Shown: positions 1-11,246 of the stretch, piece after piece
Layout of the letters: every line of letters starts with the position of its first letter
How positions within the stretch are numbered: the stretch's first letter is position 1
NCBI GenBank assembly: GCA_963971305.1
Contig: OZ020305.1
Location: 44,651,717-44,715,716, forward strand
DNA from: Arcuatula senhousia
Taxonomy: Eukaryota > Mollusca > Bivalvia > Mytilida > Mytilidae
Direction: 5' to 3'
DNA length: 64,000 bases
Notes under the pieces: generated by a model
Told to the model about the DNA's origin: nothing
Databases searched by the model: none
Seen by the model: only the letters and a program-made list of their open reading frames with translations
Program-made: the position numbers and the translations under genes

Positions 1-15
1 GAACATTATCAGATC

Positions 16-174
16 CTAGAATTGATAGGTTTCATACTGGCAAATGATACAATGCCACAGGCAGTTCTTTGCATCCGTATGTACCTTTATAATGTGCTGG
101 AGCACTCTAGCTCTTTGCCCTTTGTCCTGGTCAATGTCAGGGTCACACAACGTGCAAATATTGTACCGCCTCAT
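16..174 (-). pseudogene. Zinc-finger-like third ORF of a Ty3/gypsy element, fragment
   Basis: A 52-codon minus-strand ORF starts MRRYNICTLCDPDIDQ and contains two Cys-x2-Cys pairs with a His pair between them (CTLC, QHIIKVH, CIIC), a zinc-binding layout. It lies just downstream of the gypsy integrase fragment on the same strand. The same order, integrase then a zinc-finger ORF, recurs at 11,165-9,980. I infer that it is the accessory third ORF of a gypsy-like element, cut short by a stop. It could also be an unrelated short ORF. Confidence 0.4.
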
Positions 175-376
175 CTAAAGATAGAAAAGAGGAACCCTTA
201 CCATAATGAAGGTAAATTTGTTTGTACCACATATATGCATGGAAGTTCATGTAAAATTAAACAATATTTTGAATTCTCACCACAATTCCTACTAAACCTT
301 AAAAGCAATTTACTCTTGATTCCTTTATGAGAAACATCATAAAATATATGCATATCAAATTTAAAATTTGAAATAT

Positions 377-1172
377 TTACTTTATATCCCAATAGGATTT
401 TTCAAGTTTATTACTATTAGCATTTTTTTTCAATCCATAGGAGGATATTTTTTTCAGATAACTCACAAAGTCAGTCGCCAATCTATTACGACACCCATCA
501 AAAACTATTGGCAAATAAATACTAACAACCTTATAAGGTAAGGCTTTTATATTTCTTTTTGTAAGATTAATCCACTTGGGACAGTTATCTCCCCTATATG
601 GTTTTAACTTTTTTGTGATAGACAACCTGATTTGACAGTCAATTTGAATTTGATAATTGATATCATTAAACCTTTTGGTCACTAAACATGGCCCTATATA
701 CAGGGGCTGCAATTTCGGACTGATTCCCTCTTTCCGGGTCTCGTTTAAATACCAAACTAGATCGATCTCTTTATATTTTATCAAATTGACTTTTATATCA
801 TAAAAATCTTTCCGGCTCTTAGCGTTTTTATGCAAGTGCTTTCTTTCAACATTGTGAGCCTTTCCTAACTTTTGTCTCAGTTGACCTGCTAATTTTACGG
901 GGCTCTTCAGCCTCAGTTTCACCTGGTTCAAGACATGGGACACCTACTGGCATTCTTACTTTCCGTCCCAACATCATTAAATTTTGGCTTAGAATGGTAG
1001 TCTCATTAGGAGTGGACCTATAGGCACCTGCTAGACATCCTAAATTGAAGTCCAAGTCAATTTGTTCATTACATAAGTATGACTTAATCATGATAGCAAA
1101 AGGGTTTCTGTTGAAACGTTCAGTCTGTCCATTGTGCTTTGGATTTCGAACACTTGTTCGAGGATATTTCAT
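377..1172 (-). pseudogene. Ty3/gypsy integrase, 3' part, frameshifted
   Basis: Integrase inserts retrotransposon cDNA into the genome. The upstream frame (1172 to about 900) carries the integrase-core motif TSVRNPKHNGQTERFNR and the following AYRSTPNETT block, which are hallmarks of Ty3/gypsy integrases. The downstream frame (943 to 377) continues with the C-terminal region, including the tract RKDFYDIKVN and a later GPCLVTKRF segment. The two frames overlap at about 850-940, so the reading frame is broken there. The N-terminal zinc-binding domain, reverse transcriptase and gag are absent: the sequence is replaced at about 1172 by a short-retroposon tail. It is a dead fragment. Confidence 0.8.
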
Positions 1173-1285
1173 TTATCATCATCATTTCATGTTCATTTCA
1201 TCATCCTTTTCATGTTCATCGCCTGTAAATAACCTATATAGCGTTGCACGGGCGTCAAACACCAACTCACTCACTCACTCACTCT
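1168..1285 (+). repeat. Short retroposon family B, 3' tail only
   Basis: The segment holds the family B tail: a pyrimidine-rich run, then TATAGCGTTGCACGGGCGT, then tandem ACTC units. The same tail ends the family B copies at 5149, 19,510 and 28,550. It separates the gypsy integrase fragment from the Penelope fragment. Confidence 0.75.
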
Positions 1286-1655
1286 TTATATCGAGAATCG
1301 AGCAGAGCTCTTTGAATATCTCACTATCATAAGTCAACAGAACTGAAAGAGTCTTAGTTGTACATTTTGGTAATCCTGCAATGAAGCGCTTTTTGTATGG
1401 ATTTTTATGTAATTTAGGAATCCAATACAGGGATGGAATGTCATCATTATTGGCATCAACAGAAAGGCCGAAGGAGGAAATGGCAGATTTGTAATTGTCA
1501 ATGATTTCCTCCTTAGAAAGTGTTGTAGCCGTGTATGTGGTGCTATTGCTAGTACAACCAATCCCCAATTCAGCTGTCAAACAGTCAAAAAAGTGGTTCT
1601 TGCACACAAAAATGATGTTATTTGGTGCTTTGTCTGCAGGTACAACAACATGAAA
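1275..1655 (-). pseudogene. Penelope-like element reverse transcriptase, N-terminal fragment
   Basis: The minus-strand reading frame contains PADKAPNN, then SLYWIPKLHKNPYKKRFIAG, a block typical of Penelope-like reverse transcriptases. It runs into unrelated sequence after the CTTKTLSVLLT segment. The homologous stretch at 3565-3750 (plus) aligns closely. Only the fingers region is present and the catalytic YxDD box is missing, so it is a truncated copy. Confidence 0.75.
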
Positions 1656-2124
1656 GAAAATGGATTAAGGTTTCTGAAAGGTATAGTATAATTTTCAGTT
1701 TAGTTTAATAATAAAGTTTGGTTTTTTTTTCAGAACAATCATGTTCTTCAACTTTTTGAATAACTTCTGAGGCAAGTTGCTCTTGCAAGTAGCAGAGGTC
1801 TCTTGAAATCAAATAGGAAAAATCAATTAAGTATCATTTTTGCATTTGTCATCATTTTATTATAATTGGATATTAAGACTTTCCTTACAGTTTCAACTTG
1901 AAACACATCTATCATAGCTTTGCTTGCTTCGGACATCTCAGCTTTTGTTTTAAATTTTTTCGTGATTTTCACAATAGAACACGGTTAAGATCGACACCAC
2001 CAAACTGACCACTTGCGGTATGGTGCATTTTGTATGTTGCATAAATTTCTTTGCTTATTCGCTTAATTTCATAAAGACGAGTGTCAAGTTTATACCCCTC
2101 CAAAGATAAATGTTTGTATTATAT
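1656..2124. other. Intergenic stretch, no gene seen
   Basis: The stretch is AT-rich, with no convincing coding frame and no repeat edge that I can define. It may be further decayed 5' sequence of the neighbouring Penelope-like fragment. Confidence 0.4.
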
Positions 2125-2612
2125 AGTTAGATAGTTAGTTATTGCTTTACTCCCAAGCAGCACGATTTCGGCTATATCCGGGAGATGAACATGAAAATGG
2201 TGATACATTGAACATGAAGTGGAGGAAATGGGGACACAAGATATTTTTGACTGCCACTGGAAAAAGGAGTGATGGGTAGGGACGGGAAATTTAGCCTCCT
2301 GCATGGGGATCCTACGGGTCCTACTCTTACCGAGACCTGCAGCAGGGTTCTTTAACGTGCGAGGAACGTGACATTTTTCCCAACACGGTGCACCACTATG
2401 GTTTGCGGTCAGGTTTTCCGCATTATCGCCTGACGACCCCGCATCTCTCGATGTCAGGGCTGCCCCATTCAACCACCTGGGGCACACATCCCAGTCGCTT
2501 TGTGGGCAAAGCGGCCTGACCCCGATGTCAGGTTTCTGAGCGCTCTTTAGTGGACTTTTACCGACAAGCTTAGCGCTGCTACGGGCCTATTCGCCTCCCG
2601 GGCCCCACACGG
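2125..2612 (-). mobile_element. Short retroposon family A, copy 1
   Basis: This is a nearly full-length copy of a roughly 490 bp family found at least eight times in the window. Read on the minus strand it begins with the GC-rich head (cccg..cgggaggcgaataggcccg) and ends with a tail reading atatagccgaaatcgtgctg followed by a TTAGTTAGTTAT-type run (as its complement). The spurious long ORF on this strand is shared by other copies at 14,000, 18,300 and 20,600, so it belongs to the repeat and not to a gene. Confidence 0.8.
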
Positions 2613-2646
2613 GACTGTATTATATAGAGGGTTCTGATTAATAAGA

Positions 2647-3059
2647 TCGCATCTCGCGACACATCATCTTTTGGCATTTTCATATCGTGGGTACCAACCA
2701 TTTGAACTTGAGGTACCAAGTGCAACTTTTGGTTTTCAACATTTTTAAGATGTCTGATTTTGTAGAGACACGCTGCCATATTTTAGAAGTTTGGACACCA
2801 GGGGGAAAACCGTTTGACAAATTTATTGGTTTCTTCATAAATAAAGTCAGCCCCTGGCCTTTTTAATGTCACCACTCACACTAAAGGATTCTGCTCGTTC
2901 CATTTCTGATGCTAAACCTTGAGGATATTTAACTCTTTCACAAATGTTACGCACAAGAAGTTCCCGATTAAAAGCAACCATTATCGGGGTAAACGCTATT
3001 CTATCAGCCATCGTGTTAGTATGGTTATTTTTCCTGAAAGATAAATACAAATAATACAA
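2647..3059 (-). pseudogene. Unrecognised coding-like fragment
   Basis: Two minus-strand frames have protein-like composition. One reads MADRIAFTPIMVAFNRELL and later SVSGDIKKARG; the next contains QKLHLVPQVQMVGTHDMK. They abut a family A retroposon and are broken by stops. The setting suggests remains of a transposon protein, but I do not recognise the family. Confidence 0.25.
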
Positions 3060-3564
3060 CGGGCAATTTGGTAATGCTCTTTTGTTATAGGCTTTAAATG
3101 ATTTTATTGTATCTTTCCTTGGAACCTGTTACAAGAAAAAAGAAAATCAATCAAAGCCTATCCAAATCATGGTCTCGCCATTTGCCACATTCATCACAGG
3201 CAAAAACCAAACAAACCAAGCGACATACAAAATCACATAAATAACAACCAAACTGCAATCATCAACATTACTAAGTTGAAGTGAAATAGATTTCAACAGC
3301 TACTAAAAACTAAGCATCTCCTGGTTGCTATGGCACACCTGTCATAATGCCAACTACCAATTTAGTGCACTTTTTGTTCTGCTCGATCTTAGTCATGGCC
3401 AATTTTGTCATTAAAAATCTGGTCAATCATGTCAGTATTATTTCTGTAAGTTTTAAAAAGAACAACATTGTCATGTTAATTATGTTTGCCTCAACAACAT
3501 AGTTGTACTGTCATGGTATATCCCTGTTAAGTTCAAGATGAACAACTACTTGCATACTCATTGT
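3060..3564. other. Intergenic stretch, no gene seen
   Basis: AT-rich sequence without a supportable coding frame. It lies between a coding-like fragment and the Penelope-like copy. Confidence 0.4.
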
Positions 3565-4692
3565 CTAAGGAGGAAATTATTGACAATCACAAATTTGCCA
3601 TTTCCTCCTTCGGCCTTTCTGTTGGTGCCAATAATGATGACATTCCATCCCTGTATTGGATTCCTAAATTACATTAAAATCCATACAAACAGCGCTTCAT
3701 TGCAGGGTTATTAAAATGTACAACTAAGCCTCTTTCAGTTCTGTTGACTTCAATACGTACGGCAATAAAATCCGGCCTCAGGAAATCTTACAATTGTTGT
3801 TATTCTAGAAATGGTGTCAATCAAATGTGGATCCTGAAGAATTCGAAAGAACTAATGGAGATTCTTTACTCTAAATCAGTTTCATCTTTTAACACCATCA
3901 AAACATTCGATTTCTCCACACTTAACACTTCTATTCCACATGAACAACTGATATCGCAATTGGCACAACTGATTTAACGCAGCTTTTTAAAAAAGAATGG
4001 AAAACTCAGGTACAAATATCTAGTAGTCGATTATACCAAGACTTACTTTGTCATCAATGAGTCTAATAAAAAGAACAAATTTACAGAAGACCAAATAATC
4101 GACATGCTCAACTTTCTCAATGACAACATATTTGTTCAGTTTGGTAGATGTGTTTTTCAGCAAACAATAGGGATTCCAATGGGCACTAATTGTGCACCTT
4201 TGCTTGCTGATTTGTTTCTTCATTCACACGATCTCTTTAAGACAAAAAAGATCGTGTGATAGCCCTCTCTTTCAACCTCACGTTCCGTTATATTGATGAT
4301 GTCCTTTCACTAAACAATTCTCGATTTGGTGACTTTCTCCACCTCATATTTCCCCAGGAGCTTGAGATAAAGGACATAATGGATTCTAGCTTCATATTTA
4401 GATCTACAACTCGAAAAGAAGGCTCTATGACAAACGTGATGACTTCAACTTTCCATTCTTGTGTAGCAACATTCCGTCTGCTCTAGCTTATGGAGTTTAC
4501 GTATCTCAATTGATTCGTTACTCCAGAGCTTGTGGCACTTGCATCAATTTCCTTAACAGAGCGTCACGTCTGACGCTAAAATTGCTCACACAGGGTTATG
4601 TTGCTCCTCGCTTGCTGTCTTCACTCGAGAAATTTTACGGAAGACATCATGCACTTTTAGACAAATATGAAATTTTGATCTCTCAGATGAGT
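3565..4692 (+). pseudogene. Penelope-like element reverse transcriptase, decayed but nearly complete palm region
   Basis: Reverse transcriptase of a Penelope-like retroelement, spread over several frames. In order it shows the PSLYWIPKLH block near 3640-3670, TFDFSTLNTSIPHEQL near 3910-3950 (palm motif A region), QTIGIPMGTNCAPLLADLF near 4165-4215, and the catalytic box FRYIDDVL near 4283-4305. The C-terminal segment includes IPSALAYGVYVSQLIRYSRA. Stops and frameshifts separate these blocks. A GIY-YIG endonuclease was not found. The 3' end runs directly into a family B retroposon at about 4694. Confidence 0.85.
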
Positions 4693-4693
4693 G

Positions 4694-5105
4694 GTCCCGT
4701 GCGGGGCTCGGATGGCGAATAGGCTCGCAGCAGAGCCTAGCTTTTCGTAAGAGGCGACTAAGGGTCTTGGGATTCTGATGTCGGGTCAGTGCTCCGCCCA
4801 AAGAGCGACCAAGTGTGTACCCTAGGTGGCTGAATAGGGTGACCCTCGTCCATAGTGGGCCAACGTGTGTGGAGAATGCCACGCTTCATGCACGTAAAAG
4901 ACCCTTTTGTGGACCGCCAAGTAGTGCACCACATTTCATGCACGTAAAAGACCCTTTTGTGGACCGCCAAGTAGTGCACCACATAGGCTAAATTTTCCGC
5001 CCCTACCCACCTCTCCCCTTTTCCTGTGGTTCTTCAAAAGTTACCGGTCCTTTGTTTCCCATCCCCATTATTCATTTATCATCATCATTTCATCATCATC
5101 ATCCA
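4694..5105 (+). mobile_element. Short retroposon family B, copy 1
   Basis: The head reads cccgtgcggggctcgg followed by a TGGCGAATAGG block, then the family B body (gtaagaggcgactaagggtc). A 49 bp segment of the body around 4887-4984 is duplicated in tandem (cttcatgcacgtaaaagacc occurs twice). The usual ACTC tail is missing; the copy fades into ATC-rich sequence. Confidence 0.75.
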
Positions 5106-5148
5106 CATCTCTTTATCGTCTTCTACTATCTAAGTTCGTGTGAAACCA

Positions 5149-5496
5149 GTCCCGTCCGGGGCACGGGTGAGGAAAAGGCCCGCAGCAGAGCCTAGCTTGT
5201 CGCAAGAGGCGACTGAGGGTCTTTGGATTCTGACGTCAGGTAAGTGCTCAGCACACAGAGCGACCAAGTTTGGGTGAATGGGTATGGCCCTCGTCCGCGG
5301 GGCTAAATAATACGCCCCTACCCAACTCTCCCCTTTTCCTGTGGTTCTTCAAAATTTACCGTTACTTTGTTTCCCATCCCGCCCCCATATTTCATTTATA
5401 ATCATCATTTCATGTTCATTTTATCATCCTTTTCACGTTCATCTCCTGTAAATAACCTATGTAGCGTTGCACGGGTGTAACTCATTCACTCACTCA
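5149..5496 (+). mobile_element. Short retroposon family B, copy 2, with target-site duplication
   Basis: The element runs from the GC-rich head to the TATGTAGCGTTGCACGGG tail and ACTC repeats. It is flanked by TGTGAAACCA at 5139-5148 and again at 5497-5506, a 10 bp target-site duplication. That fixes both ends and shows an intact insertion event. Confidence 0.85.
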
Positions 5497-5506
5497 TGTG
5501 AAACCA

Positions 5507-7007
5507 TTAGATTTGTATTTCTTATATATGTATAATATGTAAAGCTTACCATCGGCAACGCGACGGTTGTGCTATAGCAAAACTGCTTACTCTTTCGAGC
5601 ACCTGAGTTCACTCTCGCTACGACTTGAGTGCGCGTTGTTGATTTATGTTCGGTTGATTTTGTATTTTTAATGGGGTTTTTTTCTTCGTGCTGTTCTCGT
5701 TCATGTTTACTGGTTTTCTCGTTTCGGAATTTGTAGAATTATTATAATTTACGTTTGCATCAACACTCTAATAAAGTTGTGTTTAAGAGTTGGCTGGTTG
5801 GTTGTTTGTTGGGTTTTAAACCTTTTTTTTACACACCTGTCAGTATATTGGTGGACAGGAGTATCCGGACCACCGACTTTGTATTGACAAATCTAATTAC
5901 ATAAGGTGGAATGAAGCCATATAAAACAAGTCACTATATAAACGAAACCAACAGCATATATTGATGAAAACGAAACAAATGTATTTGAACTCGGAAACAT
6001 TGTGTAATGTACATTATTGTTTTTTTAACAAATCATGAGTATTGACATATTTTGCCAACATGTGGACCTTGTGTGGTTTGTTTAAATTCAGTTACCTATC
6101 TTTTGCAAACACACCAGTGGTCAAAGTTTATTGCCTGCAATTCATTCCATAAAAGTCAATCGCCATCCCGTGTTAAAGCACCCTTGTTGTGCCTGGATTT
6201 CAAAACATACAGCGTATCCAGTATCTTTTAATGTGTGGTCTGAAAAAAAAATTTAGATACCTCTTAATTAACTTCTCTTTTCATCAAGATTGGCAGTCTA
6301 ATAGAATGGTTTAATATATGAAGTCTTTAGCTGACTGTGAGTTGTTATTTTATTGCTGTAAGGCTAATGTTTCTTTAACCAAAATCATTTAGTTGGTATT
6401 GTAGCGTGCCGGGGGTGGGGTAGCGTGTACTTGTAGCTCTTTTTATAAATGTCCAATGACTGAGCGGTTTCCGGGATCAGGAGCCTGCTTATTTGACTTG
6501 ATACTTATTTTCAGGATACTCAGCAACCTGGAACGTTATATCTGTACAGTCGTGTCTTGTTTTTATTGGGTTATAAGGTTTTTCAGGAAAAAGGGGGGAT
6601 ACCAGGCTATTCAATACGTAAGAAGCAAATGTACAACGAAGACCGTTTAAGTTTAACAATATAACAATGTATTCAATCGTAAACGGACACTACTGACTCA
6701 ACGACCGAAACGAATATTGCATCGGACTAACTATATATAAATTAAATTTTACAAGATCGACAAAACTTAGCGACCTTACTTGTAATGACGGGGGTAGCTA
6801 ACGGGGAAAAAAGGGTTCAAATCTGGTCAGACACAGCTTAGCTCAGTAACAACAGCAAACATATTGTAATGCTGTGCCTCCCCCTTTTTATGTAATGTTT
6901 GTTAATTCTCAGAAACTGATCAAAAACATATTCAGATGGAATAAATGTATGTGATTCTGTTGGGATACTTTAACTTAATTGTGCATTATCCTAAAAACCT
7001 CAAGGGT
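5507..7007. other. Intergenic stretch, no gene seen
   Basis: AT-rich sequence with only short chance ORFs. I see no recognisable protein, RNA gene or repeat boundary. Confidence 0.4.
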
Positions 7008-8160
7008 ACTGTTTGAACACACGAAACATGCAAAACATGGTGAAAACTCACACGTGTCAAAGGGGGTCGGCCCTTTCAAAGTTGATTTTTATAAAAATGG
7101 CGGCGTAATTATGCCTGGCATTGACCTACGTTTGTCAAACAAAGTTGTCCGGTTCTGATGAAGTACAGATATTAAAAATTGGTTGAGTAGTTTGGTCGCT
7201 ACGATTGAAAAACCCATGTTGAGAAAACACAAATCTTTGTTTACTCCAAACCGGAAGTACAGAAGTACTGTTATAGTCGATTCTGATTGGTCAATTTTCC
7301 TGTAGTATAAAAGTGACGCATAGCGGGAAATTCAATTCGGGCTTCGCCTAGTTGGCTGTAACTACAAACTACGTTTTCGGTTGCCAGTTTGCTATATCAC
7401 CCAGCTTGGAGTTTGGAGATGTCTCTCATATCAAAGACTTACAAGGATGAGGTGTGTACATAGTTTTTATTAGTAAATATTGACATATTTGGTTGATCCT
7501 GAGGCGGTGCTCCATCGCTGGAGGTATTTCTCCAAGCTCGGTTGTAATTACTCCAAACTCGGAGATTGTAAAGATTTGTTGATTTATTCATATACAAGCT
7601 ACCCAATGTTGATTTGATGGTCTAATTGAAGACTGTTGTCGGATTCTATAAGAGTTTTGATAGTAATAAATGTGTTTTTGATAATTTTGTTGGAAACCTT
7701 GTCTGATCGCAATAATTATACTTTAGAATTTCGTCCGTTGGTCTGGTTGATTAAACTTGGTAGCCTTTCTTAATGTTGTCTATTACTCAAGGTAGTTACT
7801 TATTTGATTGATTGTTGGCCCAAGGAGTGAACGGACCAGCAACGGACACCAGTGATCATTTGAGGACATTTTAAGACTTTAATTGTGTCAGTTCTATTCT
7901 ATTGTACTTTACTGAGGATTTCATATTGTGAATAAATCGTTAATTTATATATTTATGGATTTCTTGTACTTTGTGATGTATCCTACAAATATATTTAGGA
8001 TTTCAATTCGATTTTGGTACTGACGAACCCCTTCGTTAGTATCGCCGATTCCCACGGAGGTTAACTCTAGACTCTTGGGGAAACGGTCGTACTGACACTT
8101 GTGCAGTTGTCGACCCTGCGGTTAAAGAAATTACGTTACGCTTGGTCTACGGCAGCACAA
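7008..8160 (+). other. Possible LTR-like or promoter-bearing repeat fragment
   Basis: This stretch has a compact promoter (ATTGG at 7286-7290, TATAAAAG at 7306-7313), a possible short exon start ATGTCTCTCATATC at about 7421 followed by a GTGTGT donor-like site, and an AATAAA signal at 7931-7936. A TATA box and a polyadenylation signal about 620 bp apart fit the U3-R-U5 order of an LTR. No matching second copy is in the window, so the assignment is tentative. A host promoter with a short first exon is an alternative. Confidence 0.3.
7284..7340 (+). promoter_or_regulatory. Candidate core promoter (inverted CCAAT box and TATA box)
   Basis: GATTGGTCAAT is followed after about 16 bases by TATAAAAG. 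The spacing and motifs fit an RNA polymerase II promoter with a start near 7335. What it drives is unknown. Confidence 0.35.
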
Positions 8161-8167
8161 TATATAA

Positions 8168-8912
8168 TGACTAATTACAAGTCACCAATATCTCTCAGGA
8201 TGACAGGAACTTTTATTTCGTCTGAACCCTTATATAATAAGAGAAAATATGAAAATACGAGAAATCAACGTTAACAATTTACAACAGAATCTCAAATAGA
8301 CTGGAAAAGCAAAAATAAGCACAAATATCCTTTGCATTAAGAATTATCCATTGTCGAAATATAGAAAATGGGGGGAGGGGCGCTAGGATTGTTTATTCAG
8401 GAAAATCTGCCAACCTCTGCAACAATAGTAGCACAATCTGCTATCTGAACTGCTAAACAATGCTTTTACTTCAGCTAACTGCGGGTCTAGACACGATCAA
8501 GACTGAATTTTGCTCTGGCTTGGTCTGTATTTATATAATTTTGGTGGTGTCGTGCACAATTTTTACGCAATGTACCGTTATAGTGATGTCACGACAATAA
8601 CTGTATATTTAACGGTCAACATCCGGGGATTAAGTAAATACCGTAACAAATATGGCGGAGCCCATACAGGAACGGGAATGAAAAGCGGATTATGGAATAT
8701 AACAGGATTTATCTATTAAAATGACGTTATCTACCTTCCCGTCAGAAAATATGATAAAAAAGTTCAGAATAACACTCTGGTATTTAAAAATATATAGAGT
8801 TTACAGAATAAAATCAACTACATTGAAGAAAATGCGCACATACACGCAAATTTTCTCACTTTCATACTAACAATATAATAACTAATATTTCAATATCTAC
8901 CATTCCGTCACA
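8168..8912 (-). repeat. Candidate 3' LTR of the minus-strand gypsy element
   Basis: Read on the minus strand, sequence starting TGTGACGGAATGG follows a polypurine tract (aagaagggggtaa, complement of 8913-8926), which is how a 3' LTR begins. The coding remnants of the element lie immediately upstream on the same strand. The far edge near 8168 is a guess because the 5' LTR is not in the window for comparison. Confidence 0.45.
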
Positions 8913-9189
8913 TTACCCCCTTCTTACAAAATGTTCGTCCTGAACATGCTTACATATAGTCTATTAATACACAAATTATTTAAATGACACAAAAAGGAAC
9001 ATCCCTAGGTATATGTTATTAACGAGTAATAAAACATTGATCATCGTATTAAACCCTTAATTTGTCTTAAGTACATGTACTCTAAAATTAAAAGAAATTA
9101 AAAAGTTCTATCAGAAGATAACATTACACGACCCTTCCTTCTTGTGTCCTCTTCGTCTGGGTCTCTGCTGTAGCTGCTGGGGATGGCTT

Positions 9190-9893
9190 TTATTGAACTT
9201 CCTTCTTGGTTTGTACCTCCACAGACCGTCTAACGTCGACCTTAGGGTCCTGACGCCATGTAGTACTAAGGAGGTACATAGTTCCTTCTGGCAACACGCA
9301 CTTCTCATTCTTGATTATCCCCAATTGCAAGTATCCGTCGGGGATAACGGTGGTCTGTACCTCGGGGTTTCTGGCCCGGTTCATTACTCTTCTCAGCACC
9401 TCGGCATCTTCTCCTCTGGTATAGGATGATGGAGGGCAACATAGCTGACGCCTAGGGTCATTGTTGTCATCTTCTAGGAGACTCCAATGTGCCCAGTCAT
9501 AAATTCGGCCTTGATCCCGGTTCATTTCTATCCTTCTGGGAGGGTATGGTGGAATATCCTCTTTTAATTCCACAGTCCGTTTGTCTCCTCCCATCCATGG
9601 GTAATCCGGGTCCTTCTGTTGAAGCTACTGTGGCTGTAGCGGCCGGTCTTCTGGGCACAATTTCGTGCACGGGTCGCGCCAAGTAGCTTATCTCTGATTT
9701 GTTTTTGAGCTTCATGTGTCTCTGACTTATTTGCTGCTTCTGGGGTTTGCACTGCTACTTGTTTATCGGACTTCTCCAGACTTTTCTTCTTATCTGATTC
9801 CTTCTGCTTTTTTTCTTTTTTTCTGTTCTTTCTGCTTCTTCTGTTTCTTTTCTTTTTTCTGCTTTTCACTTTCTTCAAATTCTTTTCTTTCAA
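9190..9893 (-). pseudogene. Ty3/gypsy third-ORF region, C-terminal part
   Basis: Two overlapping minus-strand frames carry a strongly basic Lys/Arg/Glu tract (KKVKSRKKKRNRRSRKNRKK) and then a segment containing DWAHWSLLEDDNNDP. They continue the zinc-finger ORF at 10,357-9,980 and end shortly before the polypurine tract and LTR. I read them as the decayed C-terminal half of the accessory protein of this gypsy element. Its function is not known to me. Confidence 0.45.
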
Positions 9894-9979
9894 GTCGCTG
9901 CTACTCTCATCATCATCTTCCGTCTTTCATTTCTTGTCTAAAAAGCCGAGGGGTGCCACTGGACTGCCTACCCTTTTCA

Positions 9980-10357
9980 CTAGTTTGGTAAACAGACGCC
10001 CTTCTTCTTTTGTAAGTTTAATTCCAGATGTAGGCAGCACCAGACCAGATGGATAGACTCTGGACTAGAAATTGGCGTTATAATCTCAAAAGAGTTGACA
10101 AGGGAAACGGGAACCGTTAGAGGCGGAAACACCTTCTTCATTGCCTCTTCCTGGTGTCTTCTTTGCTCATGGCCCTTCAGATTAAATTTGGCATTGAAGG
10201 GCACCTCTTCCTCACAGCCTGGGATCCGGTATTTCGCGAATTGCTGGCCATGCTGGTACCGTCTGTGACGTTTAAATTTCTCCTCGTCTGCATAATTGTT
10301 GAAACAGTCCTGACAGATGAAGACATTCATCTGGAGAGAAAAATAATGAAGACTCAA
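9980..10357 (-). pseudogene. C2H2 zinc-finger accessory ORF of a Ty3/gypsy element
   Basis: The 125-codon ORF has a clear C2H2 finger (FICQDCFNNYADEEKFKRHR, then YQH) and a second, weaker one (C at IPGCEEE, then GHEQRRH). It sits between integrase (upstream) and the 3' LTR (downstream) on the minus strand. Zinc fingers in this position suggest nucleic-acid binding, perhaps like a nucleocapsid or targeting factor, but that is inference. The fragment at 174-16 seems to be a relative. Confidence 0.55.
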
Positions 10358-10859
10358 TTATTATAACTAGTTTAACAAACACTAGACATTTAAACTTTAT
10401 CTGTGTCTGACCAAATATTGACCTTTATTCTCAAGGATTACCAGGACATGGGATTCTCTGACAGCAACAGGCGTAACTACTCTATTTTTCTGGGCATTGT
10501 TAAGCTACCTTACTTTTGTCAGCGCTGGTTTTATCAACAACCTTCACGATTCTCGTCCAAACCGGTAACTATGTTTTATCTATATAAATAATCAAGCACG
10601 AATTGATATAGATACACGAACATGTTTTATTTTACGCAAAAGTATATATAATGCTAATATCTCCTTTTAACTGTTAAACTGGAATGCTAAAAGTTTAATT
10701 TTCTCAAAGAGCAATATTTCATCTCATTTTTTTTCTATTTTCAGGAACTAATGGTTTTAACAAGAACTATCGCCAACAGTTCCACTGAACAGCTTCAGAC
10801 GTTCATGATGGATGATGGATTCTTTACCATTTTCACTACCTTTTATTTTATATATTAAA

Positions 10860-11165
10860 ACAGTAAAAACAGCTATTATCTCGAGTGGCCCAACCCATGA
10901 ACACTGTCATTTGGGACATCTGCCTTTGCTTTTTACTGGGTTGTATACTAAATCTGTGTCTCCTATTTCATATTGATGGGCTTTGACCTTATGGTCATAC
11001 TGCTTCTTTTGTCTATCGCTAGCAGAAATCATTTTCTTCCTAGAAATGCCGTTGACTTTGTTCATTTTTTCTTCTAATTTTATTACATATTCTGGAATGA
11101 AGTCCGAGATTGCTCTGACGTCCTCGGCATCTTTCCAGCAATCTCGGACTAGCTTGCTATATGAT
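10860..11165 (-). pseudogene. Ty3/gypsy integrase, C-terminal fragment
   Basis: On the minus strand the frame reads SDFIPEYVIKLEEKMN, then QKKQYDHKVKAHQYEIGD and VYNPVKSKG. That is the C-terminal domain that follows the catalytic core in gypsy integrases. One or two frame breaks are present. The catalytic core itself is missing: unrelated DNA and a family A retroposon begin just upstream at 11,247. Confidence 0.65.
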
Positions 11166-11246
11166 ATAGCACACCCGTTGCGATGCCAATTTACAATTAA
11201 GAGTCAAACCCGGTACAGGAAGACAAAACAAAACCCTATGACAAAC

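Noticed and set aside
2119..2487. ORF of 122 codons on the minus strand, with near-identical ORFs at 14,000, 18,300 and 20,600
   Set aside because: All lie in family A retroposons in matching positions. The repetition reflects the repeat and not a conserved protein.
6785..6845. Possible tRNA: gggggtagctaacgggg followed by gggttcaaatctgg, resembling A and B boxes
   Set aside because: The boxes are only about 20 bases apart and no cloverleaf, anticodon arm or acceptor stem can be formed.
9716..9991. Plus-strand ORF very rich in Phe, Ser and Leu, resembling a membrane protein
   Set aside because: It is the antisense of the Lys/Glu-rich minus-strand gypsy ORF; AAG/GAA codons read backwards give Phe, Leu and Ser.
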